64,000 bases of DNA from Fibrobacteraceae bacterium (GCA_017631885.1 JAGBSH010000025.1:1-64000), one strand, 5' to 3'; numbered from the stretch's first letter, positions 49,267-58,957 are shown. The notes: generated by a model from the letters alone, not told the origin. Numbers and translations: made by a program.

Positions 49267-50393
49267 TCGAAAGCTCCTGCACGGAACATTTTGGGAATGT
49301 TAAGAGCCTGACGGAGTTCCTTTTCTGTCCTAGACGAAAGCGGCCCCATTACATAAGAATCGGAGTCCTTGTATTCTGGAAGCATATTAAATGCGCAATC
49401 TGGACGAAGCAATTCATTTGTTAGCAGGCTTGAATCATGCGTGGTAAGAATGACCTGGCTTTGTGTTTGCCGCAACAATTCAACAACTTTTGCCGCCGTT
49501 TTCTCATGATAGAATGCATCAAACTCGTCAAGATATACAAAGCTGGGTACCAACGACGGATCGGCCTGCATCTGCATATACCAGTAAAAGAAGAAAACAA
49601 GAGATTGAGTTCCTGTTGATGCGTTTTCCCAAAAATCAATATAATGATTATCACCAAAATAAAAGAACATTTTTTGCTGTCCGTTTATCTCTAGATTTTT
49701 TAGCGAGCACTCAACATCAGCAGAATTCAAAAACGACTCTAATTCTGCAAGTTTTCCTTTTTTTATAATTTCAACATCAACGAGAGGGTTGCCGACAATA
49801 AAACCTTGATAATAGTTTTGTCTGAGATTAGAGAACATTAGCATTCGATCTATAAAGCTAAAAAACGACCAAACGACATTATTTGTCGGATTATCCGCAA
49901 GAACAGCGTTCGCTTTTATAAATCGCATTACAGATATTTTAGAATTCAATTTATTGCTATTTAAGGTCTCCGATCCTTCCAAAGCCGTATGAAATGTATC
50001 TTCATACCGAGAAACAACCTCAACACCGTCTATAAAAAAGACTTCTTTTATGATATCTTCGTAGGTCAGTTTAGTATATTCATAACGGACTCGAGATGAA
50101 CCAAAAACAAACTCATATACAAACTCAATAGCTAGTTCTAGATGTTTTGCATTTGCATAAGATGAATAGAGTGCTGGAGTTCTCTCTTTGTCTGTCAGGT
50201 TCTGCACGATGTCAAAAATAGCCTTGCCCAAGTTTGATTTTCCGATGCTATTGGGACCATAAATAAGGCCCGTCTTGACAATTCCGTCTTTGACACAGGC
50301 TTCGGAATAAGCGTATTGCTTGGTATTTGACAGGTCAATTGTGAACTTTTTTTCAAAGTTCTTAAAATTTTTTACGGAAAATTTCGCTAGCAT
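49263..50393 (-). CDS. SMC/ABC-type AAA ATPase (AAA15/21 type)
   Basis: A 376-residue ATPase: FSVKNFKNFEKKFTIDL start, YGPNSIGKSNLGKAI (Walker A, ~45-59), ASTGTQSL (signature-like), SFVYLDEFDAFYHEKT (Walker B) and QVILTTHDSSLLTN (switch His). This is the pattern of RloA/AbiL/AriA-type defence ATPases, which hold a partner nuclease inactive. GTATATTT about 30 bp upstream is the likely -10, in an AT-rich 127-bp leader region. Confidence 0.85.
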   Translation of the reverse strand: MLAKFSVKNFKNFEKKFTIDLSNTKQYAYSEACVKDGIVKTGLIYGPNSIGKSNLGKAIFDIVQNLTDKERTPALYSSYANAKHLELAIEFVYEFVFGSSRVRYEYTKLTYEDIIKEVFFIDGVEVVSRYEDTFHTALEGSETLNSNKLNSKISVMRFIKANAVLADNPTNNVVWSFFSFIDRMLMFSNLRQNYYQGFIVGNPLVDVEIIKKGKLAELESFLNSADVECSLKNLEINGQQKMFFYFGDNHYIDFWENASTGTQSLVFFFYWYMQMQADPSLVPSFVYLDEFDAFYHEKTAAKVVELLRQTQSQVILTTHDSSLLTNELLRPDCAFNMLPEYKDSDSYVMGPLSSRTEKELRQALNIPKMFRAGAFD

Positions 50394-50421
50394 TCGTAAA
50401 ACCTACCTTAAATCGCTATAA

Positions 50422-50431
50422 ATATACCTAA
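50422..50431 (-). promoter_or_regulatory. Candidate -10 of the AAA-TOPRIM pair (GGTATATTTA)
   Basis: On the minus strand GGTATATTTA lies about 28 bp before the ATG at 50393 and agrees with the other TGTATATTT elements in the window. Confidence 0.45.
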
Positions 50432-50520
50432 ATATTTAAATAAAAACAATATCTGCCGTAAAATTTTTACGCTGTAATGACTAATCTGCCGATTTTCTCC
50501 AAAAAAAAGCATTTTTCTAT

Positions 50521-51384
50521 TCAAGCCCCTTGTTTCTTGGCCCTCTGATTGAGAAATTTGGTAATCTTGAACAAGTAGTTCAATAAAATAAGCTCAAACA
50601 AGGCGTCTTCGTTATTCACATATTCATTATGAGCTCTTTCGTTGCGGAAGCCTTCGAAACATGCTTTGAATAAGTCGTAGCGAGCCTTGCAAATTCCATT
50701 TGATGGATTATCATGCCAAATATTATTGTTTGCCTTTTCTGGTCTAAGGAACATTTCAAAAATTTTTGTCCCAAAGCTGTTCGTTTTGAACTTTTCTTGT
50801 AGATGTTGTTCCAGGCGTTTGTAGCCGTTTGACAGAGTCTCACCAGGATTTAACTTAAACTTTTCTAATAGGTCTGAAATTGCGGGATCAATAATTGAAT
50901 ACGGAATAATTTCTTTAAATAAGTTGAAAATCCCTTTTACATCGTCGTATTTAAACGGCAAGGCGTCTAAATAATCATAACATGCGGTTGGTTCTTTTGA
51001 TCTATATTGATCTAGCCCTTGAACATCTGCTTGGGTGACTTGACCGTAATTGACTTTTTTGAGCCAATCTTCGTTTACGTTGAACTCTCGTATTTGGATA
51101 TTGAAGAACTGCGCTAAACGAAATACTTTAGCAAGACCCTTTGGCCCCTCTCCAGGATATCCTGACGTAAAACCACTGCGAATAAAAGCGAGTCTATTGC
51201 TTTCGCCAAAAGTTAGCATAAGTGCGTGACAGTGATTACATGACAAAATGGACATTACAGTGATAGAATCATTGCTGTTTAAATATCGTATAAAAGCGTC
51301 GATGCATGATTGCGTTGTTTGTGGCGAACCGGCATATTCAAAGTATGGCGCATTTTGCCCTATGGGATCGTTGTTAAAGAACAT
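50521..51384 (-). CDS. TIGR02391-like HEPN protein with unknown N-terminal domain
   Basis: A 287-residue protein. The C-terminal part has GYKRLEQHLQEKFKTNSFGTKIFEMF and DLFKACFEGFRNERAHNEY, close to the TIGR02391 (Ymh) HEPN pattern. R247 and H252 form an RX4H motif, so RNase activity is plausible. The N-terminal ~130 residues (SILSCNHCHALMLTFGESNRLAFIRSGFTSGYPGEG, FFNIQIREFNVNED) were not recognised and could be the sensor. It lies between the AAA-TOPRIM pair and HigBA, on the same strand. Confidence 0.6.
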   Translation of the reverse strand: MFFNNDPIGQNAPYFEYAGSPQTTQSCIDAFIRYLNSNDSITVMSILSCNHCHALMLTFGESNRLAFIRSGFTSGYPGEGPKGLAKVFRLAQFFNIQIREFNVNEDWLKKVNYGQVTQADVQGLDQYRSKEPTACYDYLDALPFKYDDVKGIFNLFKEIIPYSIIDPAISDLLEKFKLNPGETLSNGYKRLEQHLQEKFKTNSFGTKIFEMFLRPEKANNNIWHDNPSNGICKARYDLFKACFEGFRNERAHNEYVNNEDALFELILLNYLFKITKFLNQRAKKQGA

Positions 51385-51427
51385 GTGTGTCCCTTTTCAA
51401 AAAAATGGCAAATTCGAGAATTAATTT

Positions 51428-52543
51428 TTATCCCACCTTACACATTGCAGGTATTCTTTCCACGACTTTTTCTCTGTACTTGGCGAACTGACGCCATTCT
51501 ATAAGTTTGTTATGCTGTAGAATGCCAAGCGCGACTGGTACAGAGATGCCAACATTTTCACTAAGTTCATTTAAACGTGCTGCGGTTAAATATTTCCCAT
51601 ACTTTTCGCCGTAACAGAGCACATCGTCTGTGCGTAGCATTTCATTTGCATTTGCGTCTGCTTCTTTTTCCCGTTGGCTTTTCGCATCAGAATCAAGGTT
51701 GTCGAGGACTGGCTTGCTTAAAATATCATAATGCAAAAGAACATGACTTATTTCGTGAGCCAAGACAAACCAAAAATTGTCAACTCTGTCGTACCGCCCT
51801 GTATAAACTATAACAGGGTTCTCTCCTACAATAAATGTCGCACCATCAAGGTATGTTTTGCTCAAATGGCTTTGTACAAAGAATGCGACACCACATTCCT
51901 TCAGCTTTTTAATGATTTCAATTTCACCATTTTCTTTTGCTGTATATTGATAAAACTTTTTTGATAAAGTGGCTAGCTTTTCTTTGTTATAAGGTTTTAG
52001 TTTGGTGAATTTTTTTGCATGTAATTTTGCATATTCATACCAGGTTCTACAATACCATTGGCTGTATTGATAATCGTATTTTGTTTGGCGTGCTGCAAAT
52101 TTCATTCCTTGGTTATATTCTTCTTCGGGAATGCGCTCTACGCCAAAAAGTCGAAAACATTCTTTCTTTATGCCTTCTTCCGTAGAAACATCATTGGCGA
52201 ACCAACCCTTTTTCTTAATTTCGGTAACGGGCATATACTTACGCAAGGTCGCTTTCAGTCCTGTTAAACGTTCTTTTTCCAAGTTGGAATCTTGACGTTT
52301 GCGCAGTTGATACTTTGCATCGAGATTCAACCACATTTCCGCCGATGTGGAAAATGCCTTCCCTAAAAGAAGTGCCGTTTCAGGGGTTATGCCTTGCTTG
52401 TTATTGATAATCTGGTTGATTGTTTTTTCGGTTAGTCCCGTAATATCGGAGAGATCGCTCTGTTGCCATCCAAGTTCTTCCATAGCGTCGCGGATAATGT
52501 CACCGGGACCCGGGTTGAAAAAAAGTTTCAGTTCTTCGGCCAT
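51428..52543 (-). CDS. HigA-type antitoxin with ImmA/IrrE metallopeptidase-like domain
   Basis: ATG 52543, four bases after the HigB-like stop, with GGAG 8 bp upstream; ATG-less extensions to 52579 overlap the toxin gene. The product is 371 residues. The HTH is IIRDAMEELGWQQSDLSDITGLTEKTINQIINNKQGITPETALLLGKAF. The C-terminal IrrE-like domain has FVLAHEISHVLLH (HExxH) and later REKEADANANEML, the third zinc ligand. The fusion of a HigA-type HTH with IrrE is common. It should neutralise the HigB-like toxin and repress the operon. Confidence 0.88.
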   Translation of the reverse strand: MAEELKLFFNPGPGDIIRDAMEELGWQQSDLSDITGLTEKTINQIINNKQGITPETALLLGKAFSTSAEMWLNLDAKYQLRKRQDSNLEKERLTGLKATLRKYMPVTEIKKKGWFANDVSTEEGIKKECFRLFGVERIPEEEYNQGMKFAARQTKYDYQYSQWYCRTWYEYAKLHAKKFTKLKPYNKEKLATLSKKFYQYTAKENGEIEIIKKLKECGVAFFVQSHLSKTYLDGATFIVGENPVIVYTGRYDRVDNFWFVLAHEISHVLLHYDILSKPVLDNLDSDAKSQREKEADANANEMLRTDDVLCYGEKYGKYLTAARLNELSENVGISVPVALGILQHNKLIEWRQFAKYREKVVERIPAMCKVG

Positions 52544-52547
52544 TTTC

Positions 52548-52862
52548 TTAGTCTCCGTAATGTTTTGAGAGTTCCACAAGATTTACTACATCAACGCTAA
52601 CTTTGTTTTCGTCAGTCCATGTAATAGTGAGTTCTAAACGCCATTGAACATTCATACGCATAGAATATCTTTCAGAATTGGCTAATTTCTCAATTTTATA
52701 CCCTGGAAAATTCCATACATCTTGAATGCAAATCGCACTTTCTAAAACAGCTACAGCTTTTACGAGTTTCAGTACGACTTGTGTAGGAACATTTTTATAT
52801 TTCCTAGATGACCCTTTCCGGTAAAGTTCCTTAAGATTGTCATTTTGAAACTGTACTCGCAT
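52548..52862 (-). CDS. HigB/RelE-type toxin
   Basis: A 104-residue protein of the HigB/RelE/ParE superfamily. NDNLKELYRKGSSRKYKNVP, LVKAVAVLESA, WNFPGYKIEKLANSERYSMRMNVQWRLELTITW match the plasmid maintenance killer HigB. HigB toxins cleave mRNA on the ribosome. It precedes the antitoxin, the usual order for higBA. A near-consensus promoter lies directly upstream. Confidence 0.88.
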   Translation of the reverse strand: MRVQFQNDNLKELYRKGSSRKYKNVPTQVVLKLVKAVAVLESAICIQDVWNFPGYKIEKLANSERYSMRMNVQWRLELTITWTDENKVSVDVVNLVELSKHYGD

Positions 52863-52880
52863 TATAACCTTTTTGGTATT

Positions 52881-52909
52881 AATATAGCTTCAAATTTTAA
52901 AATTGTCAA
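52881..52909 (-). promoter_or_regulatory. Consensus sigma70 promoter of the HigBA operon
   Basis: On the minus strand, TTGACA (52909-52904), a 17-bp spacer and TATATT (52886-52881). The predicted start is ~12 nt before the toxin ATG at 52862. AAAAAGG is the ribosome-binding site. It is the best match to the textbook promoter in the window. Confidence 0.75.
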
Positions 52910-53126
52910 TAGGAAATGTAGATATTGGTAATTCAATGATTTCGTATTTATTTGTTTTTCTGGTAAAATGTAACTTTGGAAAAATGTCATAGACGAATAT
53001 TTAGTATAGAAATTTCGTTTTATGGTACTCAAATAGAAGCATAAATGCTGCAAAAGCGCGTTTTTCTTCAAAAAAAAACGCCATTATCCGCACCAAATTA
53101 GATTATCTTTATTGCAACGGTAATCT

Positions 53127-56100
53127 ATGTCTCTTTTTTACGACGAAAACGCCTACGAGCAATGCCTTATTGAGTTGTTCAGGGATACCCTGGGCTGGGA
53201 TTATTGCTATGGGCCCGATGTAGAGAGGAATTTTCGAGACCCGCTTTACGAGCCGGTTCTTGAAGAAGCGATTTGCCGAATTAATCCGAAGGCGGATTCG
53301 CACGCCATCGCAGAGGCGTTGAACAAGATTCGTCATTTTGAAAATAACGACCTTGTAAAACAGAACGCCCTGTTCATGGATTATATCCAGAACGGTGTCG
53401 AGGTCACTTATTCAAAGAATGGCGAAACTAAAGCCGATATTATTTACCTGGTCGATTACAAGAATGTCGAGAACAATTCCTTCATTTTTGCGAACCAGTG
53501 GACGGTTATCGAGAAGTCCAACAAGCGGCCCGATGTTCTGTTGTTTTTGAACGGGCTGCCGATTTGTCTGTTTGAGCTCAAGTCTCCAAGCCGCGAAGAG
53601 ACTGATGCAAGCGAAGCTTACTTGCAGATTCGTAATTACATACAAGAAGTCCCGAGTCTGTTCATTTACAACTGCATTTGCGTGATGTCGGATCAGCTTG
53701 TTTCTAAGGCAGGCACGATTACAAGCGGCGACGACCGCTTTATGGAATGGAAGACGAAGGACGGCAACAAGGAAACGACTGCGCTTGCCGATTTCACGAC
53801 TTTCTTTGAAGGGATTTTCCAGAAAGAACGGCTGCTGGACATTATCAAGAATTTTATCTGCTTCAACAACGAAGGGCTAAAAAGCTACAAGATTCTGGCG
53901 GGGTATCATCAGTATTTCGCGGTTCGCAAGGCGATTGTCCGCACGGAACAGGCCGTGCAGGGCGACGGTAAAATCGGCGTCTTCTGGCATACGCAAGGCT
54001 CGGGTAAATCGCTCAGCATGGTGTTTTATGCGCACTTGCTACAATCAACGATTGAAAGCCCGACGATTGTGGTGATTACCGACCGCAACGACCTTGACAA
54101 TCAACTTTATACGCAATTTGCCAACTGCAAGGATTTTCTGCGACAGGTTCCTGTTCAGGCGGAATCGCGCGAGCATCTGAAATCGCTGCTGAACGGGCGC
54201 AAGGCGAACGGCATCATCTTTACGACGATGCAAAAGTTTGAAGAATCGAACGAGCCGCTTTCTGACCGCCGCAATATCATCGTAATTGCAGACGAAGCGC
54301 ATCGTGGTCAATACGGCTTGACTGAAAAAATCAAGACAACGAAGGATGACCAGGGTAATTTGATTGCGCATAGGGTCAAGGGGACTGCTCGCATTATCCG
54401 CGATAGCCTTCCGCACGCTAGTTTTATCGGATTCACTGGAACGCCCATCAGCCGCGACGACCGCAACACCACCGAAGTATTCGGAAACTATATCGACATT
54501 TACGATATGACGCAGGCAGTTGAAGATGGTGCGACTCGCCCTGTCTATTACGAAAGCCGCGTTGTTAAACTCAAGTTGGACGATAAGGTCCTCAAACAAA
54601 TTGACGATGAATACGATTTGCTCGCCGGTAACGCGGACCCGGAAGTCATTGAAAAGAGCAAGCGAGAATTGGGCCAGCTAGAAAGTGTCCTCGGGAACGA
54701 CAAGACAATTGCTTCGCTGGTGGATGATATTCTTGAACATTACGAAGAACACCGTGAACACCTTTATACGGGCAAGGCGATGATTGTTGCGTATTCTCGC
54801 AGCATCGCAATGAAAATTTATGAGCGTATTTTGGAACTTCGCCCCGAATGGGCGGGGACAACATCGCATGTGACAATCGGCTCAAAGCTGGTTACAGTCC
54901 CCGGGGATGACGCAAAAGTTGCCGTGGTCATGACGGAAAGCAACAAGGACCCGGAAGAATGGCGACCGATTGTCGGCAACAAATCGAAACGTCAAGAACT
55001 TGCTGTTCGTTTCAAGGATAATGAAAGCCCCTTGAAGATAGTCATTGTCGTTGATATGTGGCTTACTGGATTCGATGTGCCGTCGCTTGCCACGATGTAC
55101 GTTTTCAAGCCGATGGAAAACCACAACTTGATGCAAGCCATTGCCCGCGTGAACCGCGTTTATCAGGACAAAGAAGGCGGCCTCGTTGTTGATTACATCG
55201 GAATTGCAAGTGCGCTCAAGCGCGCAATGAACGACTATACCGTTCGTGACAGGAAACGCTACGGTGATATGGATATTGCTAAGGAAGCGTTCCCCAAATT
55301 CCAGGAAAAATTGGAAATTTGCCGCAGCCTGTTCCACGGATTCGATAACGTCAAATTCTTTACGGGTTCTGCATTGCAAATTGGCATGTGCATTACCGAT
55401 GCGCTGAACTTTATTCTAGACCCGAGCCGCGAAGAACAAAAAAAATCGTTTATCAAGGAAGGGTTGATGTTGCGTCAATCGCTTTCGCTGTGTTCTTCGA
55501 TTGTGCCAAAGAACATGCAGGCCGAGGCGAACTTCTTCGAAGCAGTCCGCGTGCAAATTATGCGTTTTCTCTACGGTCGCGGCGACAAAAAGTTCAGTCT
55601 AAAGGAAGTCAACGAGCGCATTAACGAACTCTTGAAACAGAGCGTTAAATCAGATGGCGTATTGAACCTGTTTAGCGATGTCGGTGAAAAGTTTTCGCTG
55701 TTTGACCCGAAATTCCTTGAAGACATCGCCAAGATGAAGCAGAAGAACATCGCGGTCGAGATTCTGAAAAAGTTGATTGCAGAGCAGGTCAAGGTCTATT
55801 CCCGCACAAATGTGGTGAACGCGCAGAAGTTTTCTGAACTTTTCCAAGGAGCGATGAACCGCTACCTGAACGGAATGCTGACCAACGAACAAGTCATTCA
55901 AGAAATGCTCAATTTGGCACAGCAAATTAAGGAAGCCGCATTCTCTGGCGAAAAACTTGGCTTGACAAAAGAAGAAGTCGCGTTTTACGATGCGCTCACC
56001 AAGCCCGAAGCCGCAAAAGATTTCTATAGCAACGATCAGTTGGTCGCCATGACCCGCGAACTAACGGAACTCCTCCGCAAAAACAGGACGATCGACTGGC

Positions 56101-56348
56101 AACGCAAAGAAAGCGCCCGTGCCAACATGCGCAGGCTCATCAAACGCTTGCTCAAGAAATACAAGTATCCGCCCGAAGGCCAAGAAGATGCCCTAAAAAC
56201 CGTCATCAACCAATGCGAAATGTGGACGGATAACATGGATGATTTCGAAGCGAGTGTAGAAAATACCGCGGCGAATAACCAGCTGTATTTTGCGCCTGAA
56301 ATGCAATACAGAAATGTTGCAGATAAGCAGGCTGATTACAAAGCGTGA
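53127..56348 (+). CDS. hsdR: Type I restriction enzyme motor/nuclease subunit HsdR
   Basis: A 1073-residue HsdR. The N-terminal nuclease domain has RPDVLLFLNGLPICLFELKSP (D136, E149-x-K151 region), the PD-(D/E)XK core. The motor has Walker A FWHTQGSGKSLSMVFYAHLL (~286), DEAH in VIADEAHRGQYG (~385), FIGFTGTPI (motif III) and MQAIARVNRVY (motif VI). It cuts unmethylated DNA after translocation. It is separated from hsdM and hsdS by the cargo at 42.9-52.9 kb. Confidence 0.96.
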   Translation: MSLFYDENAYEQCLIELFRDTLGWDYCYGPDVERNFRDPLYEPVLEEAICRINPKADSHAIAEALNKIRHFENNDLVKQNALFMDYIQNGVEVTYSKNGETKADIIYLVDYKNVENNSFIFANQWTVIEKSNKRPDVLLFLNGLPICLFELKSPSREETDASEAYLQIRNYIQEVPSLFIYNCICVMSDQLVSKAGTITSGDDRFMEWKTKDGNKETTALADFTTFFEGIFQKERLLDIIKNFICFNNEGLKSYKILAGYHQYFAVRKAIVRTEQAVQGDGKIGVFWHTQGSGKSLSMVFYAHLLQSTIESPTIVVITDRNDLDNQLYTQFANCKDFLRQVPVQAESREHLKSLLNGRKANGIIFTTMQKFEESNEPLSDRRNIIVIADEAHRGQYGLTEKIKTTKDDQGNLIAHRVKGTARIIRDSLPHASFIGFTGTPISRDDRNTTEVFGNYIDIYDMTQAVEDGATRPVYYESRVVKLKLDDKVLKQIDDEYDLLAGNADPEVIEKSKRELGQLESVLGNDKTIASLVDDILEHYEEHREHLYTGKAMIVAYSRSIAMKIYERILELRPEWAGTTSHVTIGSKLVTVPGDDAKVAVVMTESNKDPEEWRPIVGNKSKRQELAVRFKDNESPLKIVIVVDMWLTGFDVPSLATMYVFKPMENHNLMQAIARVNRVYQDKEGGLVVDYIGIASALKRAMNDYTVRDRKRYGDMDIAKEAFPKFQEKLEICRSLFHGFDNVKFFTGSALQIGMCITDALNFILDPSREEQKKSFIKEGLMLRQSLSLCSSIVPKNMQAEANFFEAVRVQIMRFLYGRGDKKFSLKEVNERINELLKQSVKSDGVLNLFSDVGEKFSLFDPKFLEDIAKMKQKNIAVEILKKLIAEQVKVYSRTNVVNAQKFSELFQGAMNRYLNGMLTNEQVIQEMLNLAQQIKEAAFSGEKLGLTKEEVAFYDALTKPEAAKDFYSNDQLVAMTRELTELLRKNRTIDWQRKESARANMRRLIKRLLKKYKYPPEGQEDALKTVINQCEMWTDNMDDFEASVENTAANNQLYFAPEMQYRNVADKQADYKA

Positions 56349-56694
56349 AATTTTTTTCTCATCGGACTTAACTGAATCAACAAATCTTCAATCTGTTCTT
56401 CAGATATTACACCACTAAGCATTTCTAGCAGTTCTTCTTGCCGGGATGCCCGGAACAGCAAAAACGAGTCATGCAACCTACAATGCTGTTAAACCGCATG
56501 ATTGTATCAGCAAATGCCGTATCAATGGCTCTGTAACCTTCCTTGTACAGAAAATCAAGTTCCTGTACGTTTATCGGGGCTTCATTGATATAGCGATGCT
56601 TTTCAAAGTTCACGAAGGTTATATCAGACATTAACATGGAGCTGATTTTCGGACTCTCCATATCTCTAATGAATGTTATTTCTGCCTTTTTCAT
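56336..56694 (-). pseudogene. Small unidentified protein, probably frameshifted
   Basis: Not recognised. Frame A from ATG 56694 gives 89 residues (EITFIRDMESPKISSMLMSD, then INVQELDFLYKEGYRAIDTAFADTIMRFNSIVG) ending at 56425 in a Cys-rich tail unlike the rest. From ~56470, another frame continues in the style of a helical C-terminus (HDSFLLFRASRQEELLEML, SEEQIEDLLIQL) to a stop at 56336-56338, overlapping the end of hsdR. One indel would join the two. The shorter reading, 89 residues, could also be real. Confidence 0.35.
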
Positions 56695-56904
56695 ATTCGA
56701 TTCCTACTGGATTTCTAAAATTATCTTTTGTATGTGACAAATGTTGTCATTTGTTGCTATAGCGTTTTTTTTGTTTTGAATATTGGCTTTTTGGCAATAT
56801 AAAGATAGGCAATCGCAGATCCATTTTACTGCCAAGATAAAATTTATTGGGAAATTATGGACTAGTTACAGGAAAACACAGTTGAATAGAAAAAAATAAT
56901 TGTA

Positions 56905-57852
56905 TTATCTTTTCGGTAGTTTAGTTCCGATAAGAATTATGGCTCCTTGTAGAGTTTGGAAGAACATGGGAATGTAGCCGATAAGAGCAGCCGCAAGCAC
57001 TGTATCTGCGGGAATACCAAGAAGTCCTGTGAACAAACTCACATTCACCCCCTCGCGAATACCAATTCCATTAATTGAAATTGGGAGCATAGCAACTGTA
57101 ATGGTAATGGTCATAAATACGGTGATGGTTGCAAGGTCTATAGGAACATCTACTGCTTGGAAATAGGCGTAATGTATAGCAACAGAGGAAAGTTGTAGCC
57201 AGATAGAGTCAATTCCCGAAAATGCGAAAGCTTTTTTATGGTTTCGGTAAATGGAAAAAGCGTTCTGTAACTTAAGCAGAAACGGGATTTTGTTTGAAAT
57301 GGTTATAGGGAGTTTTATTTTATCTGAAAAAAGTCCGCCGACGATAATGAGTATAGAAAGAATCGCAACTGTACAGACAACACTAGTGTATATGGTAGGA
57401 ATTTGGTAGCGTGCAATCACAAAGGGGAGAGCGATAAAAAAGCATAGGAACATGGATAGGAGTCCCATTACACGTGAAATGACTATGGCAGCAACGGAGT
57501 TTGCCATATTTCCGAATCGTTTGCCAAATGCAATAGTCTTGACGGCATCACCCCCAAATCCGCTAGGAAGTAGGTTGTTGAAAAAGTAGCCGATGGCAAT
57601 GTAGGCATAGAATGTGCGAAATTTGATTTTCTTGCCTTCATCAAGAAGTAAACCTCGCCAGCGATTTGCTTGGATGGTCATACTGAATATGGTACAAGCG
57701 AGAATCAAACCAATCCATGGGAGGGCTGTTGTTGTCCAGTGTTCATAGATATTGCTAAATGGAATTTTACAAAATATATAGACAAGGCCACCGAAACTCA
57801 CGATGAATTTCAGCACATTTAGAAGAATTTTCTTCGCCTTAATCTGTTGCAC
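56905..57852 (-). CDS. Lysylphosphatidylglycerol synthase TM-domain (flippase-like) protein
   Basis: A 315-residue inner-membrane protein with about eight helices. FFNNLLPSGFGGDAVKTIAFGKRFGN and the later PISINGIGIREGVNVSLFTGLLGI are the conserved segments of the UPF0104/LPG_synthase_TM family, which flips lipids or glycolipids. No synthetase domain is present. It is the last gene of the gmd-rmd-GT4 operon, so a part in moving a rhamnose-containing lipid-linked sugar is plausible. Confidence 0.85.
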   Translation of the reverse strand: MQQIKAKKILLNVLKFIVSFGGLVYIFCKIPFSNIYEHWTTTALPWIGLILACTIFSMTIQANRWRGLLLDEGKKIKFRTFYAYIAIGYFFNNLLPSGFGGDAVKTIAFGKRFGNMANSVAAIVISRVMGLLSMFLCFFIALPFVIARYQIPTIYTSVVCTVAILSILIIVGGLFSDKIKLPITISNKIPFLLKLQNAFSIYRNHKKAFAFSGIDSIWLQLSSVAIHYAYFQAVDVPIDLATITVFMTITITVAMLPISINGIGIREGVNVSLFTGLLGIPADTVLAAALIGYIPMFFQTLQGAIILIGTKLPKR

Positions 57853-57860
57853 TTTGTACC

Positions 57861-58949
57861 TTATTTTGCTACTACTTCGGCAGCAATTTGTTGGATTTGT
57901 CGTGCACTATTTTTCCAAGTGAATTTCTTTACCCAAGCCTCAATATCGCTATTATATTTTCCTTTGTCGTCAATAGCATTTTCAAGGGTATGGGCAATAC
58001 TAGTTGTATCCTTTGGGTCAAAATACTTAGCGACGTTCCCTCCTACTTCGGGGAGTGAGGAAACATTGGAACAAGCGACTGGCGTGCCACAGGCAAATGC
58101 CTCTAGAATCGGGAGTCCGAATCCTTCGTAAAGTGAGGGAAGTACGAATAGATCAGCCAAATTATAAAAGTTAACTAGGTCTTCCTGGTTGACCATGCCG
58201 GCATGAATGGTGAGACCTTCTAGTCCTAAATCCTTTTCTTGGGATTCTTGAGTACGTCCATTAAAGGCTTTGCCTACAAGTAGAAGTCTACACCCTTCTT
58301 TGCCATTCATCTTGGCGAAACCTTTTAATAGGTTGTTTAGGTTTTTGTGGGGAAGTAAATTACCAACATAAAGGATAATTTTTTTGTCGCGGGGGATGTT
58401 AAACTTTTCGTATAGGTATTCAATTTCGCTTTTGGACTTGCGAACGAATTCGTTTCCGACCCCGAGAGGAACCACAGTCATTTTAGATTCGTCGGCCTTA
58501 TAGAATCGTAAAAGATCTCGTTTGGTACTTTCGGAGTCTGTGAGAATATGATTCGCTCGTTTACAAATGAACCAGAAGATAAACCTAAAGTACAGGTGCA
58601 CTAGTTTCATAGGCAAAAATTCTGGATATACTAGATGGGTTAGATCATGGACCGTTACCATCATTTTGCCTCGATAGAACAATGGTACATTGCAATGTGG
58701 AATATGCAGGAGATCGTTTTTTTCTTTACGTAACTTGCGGTATGGGAACTTTAGTTGTTCTTTGTAACCATAGATGCTGCATTTAAAGGGAATCTGTTTG
58801 GGAACAGAGTTTTTGTAAGGTTCTAATTCTGATTGGTCACCGAGTGCTACTGCATAACCTACATCTTGAAGCCAGTGCTGGATGCAAGTGCCGATGCCAG
58901 AGCGGTTTACCATGCGGGCGTCTATGGCTATTTTGGGAGAATTTTCCAT
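57861..58949 (-). CDS. Family 4 glycosyltransferase
   Basis: A 362-residue GT-B enzyme: IAIDARMVNRSGIGTC (acceptor-side loop), VHDLTHLVYPEF, ILYVGNLLPHKNLNNLLKGFAKM (donor loop) and SLYEGFGLPILEAFACGTPVACSNVSSLPEV (the E-x7-E motif). This is the pattern of mannosyl- and rhamnosyltransferases close to WbpY/WbdB types. It lies 8 bp after rmd, so GDP-D-rhamnose is a likely donor. Confidence 0.88.
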   Translation of the reverse strand: MENSPKIAIDARMVNRSGIGTCIQHWLQDVGYAVALGDQSELEPYKNSVPKQIPFKCSIYGYKEQLKFPYRKLRKEKNDLLHIPHCNVPLFYRGKMMVTVHDLTHLVYPEFLPMKLVHLYFRFIFWFICKRANHILTDSESTKRDLLRFYKADESKMTVVPLGVGNEFVRKSKSEIEYLYEKFNIPRDKKIILYVGNLLPHKNLNNLLKGFAKMNGKEGCRLLLVGKAFNGRTQESQEKDLGLEGLTIHAGMVNQEDLVNFYNLADLFVLPSLYEGFGLPILEAFACGTPVACSNVSSLPEVGGNVAKYFDPKDTTSIAHTLENAIDDKGKYNSDIEAWVKKFTWKNSARQIQQIAAEVVAK

Positions 58950-58957
58950 TGTTACCC

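Noticed and set aside
54045-55379. Two minus-strand frames of 184 and 165 codons opposite hsdR
   Set aside because: They are antisense to the HsdR motor domain and have no start signals or recognisable motifs.
38668-56348. Integrative mobile element carrying the whole restriction island
   Set aside because: No integrase, transposase, tRNA gene or flanking att-like direct repeat was seen at either end.
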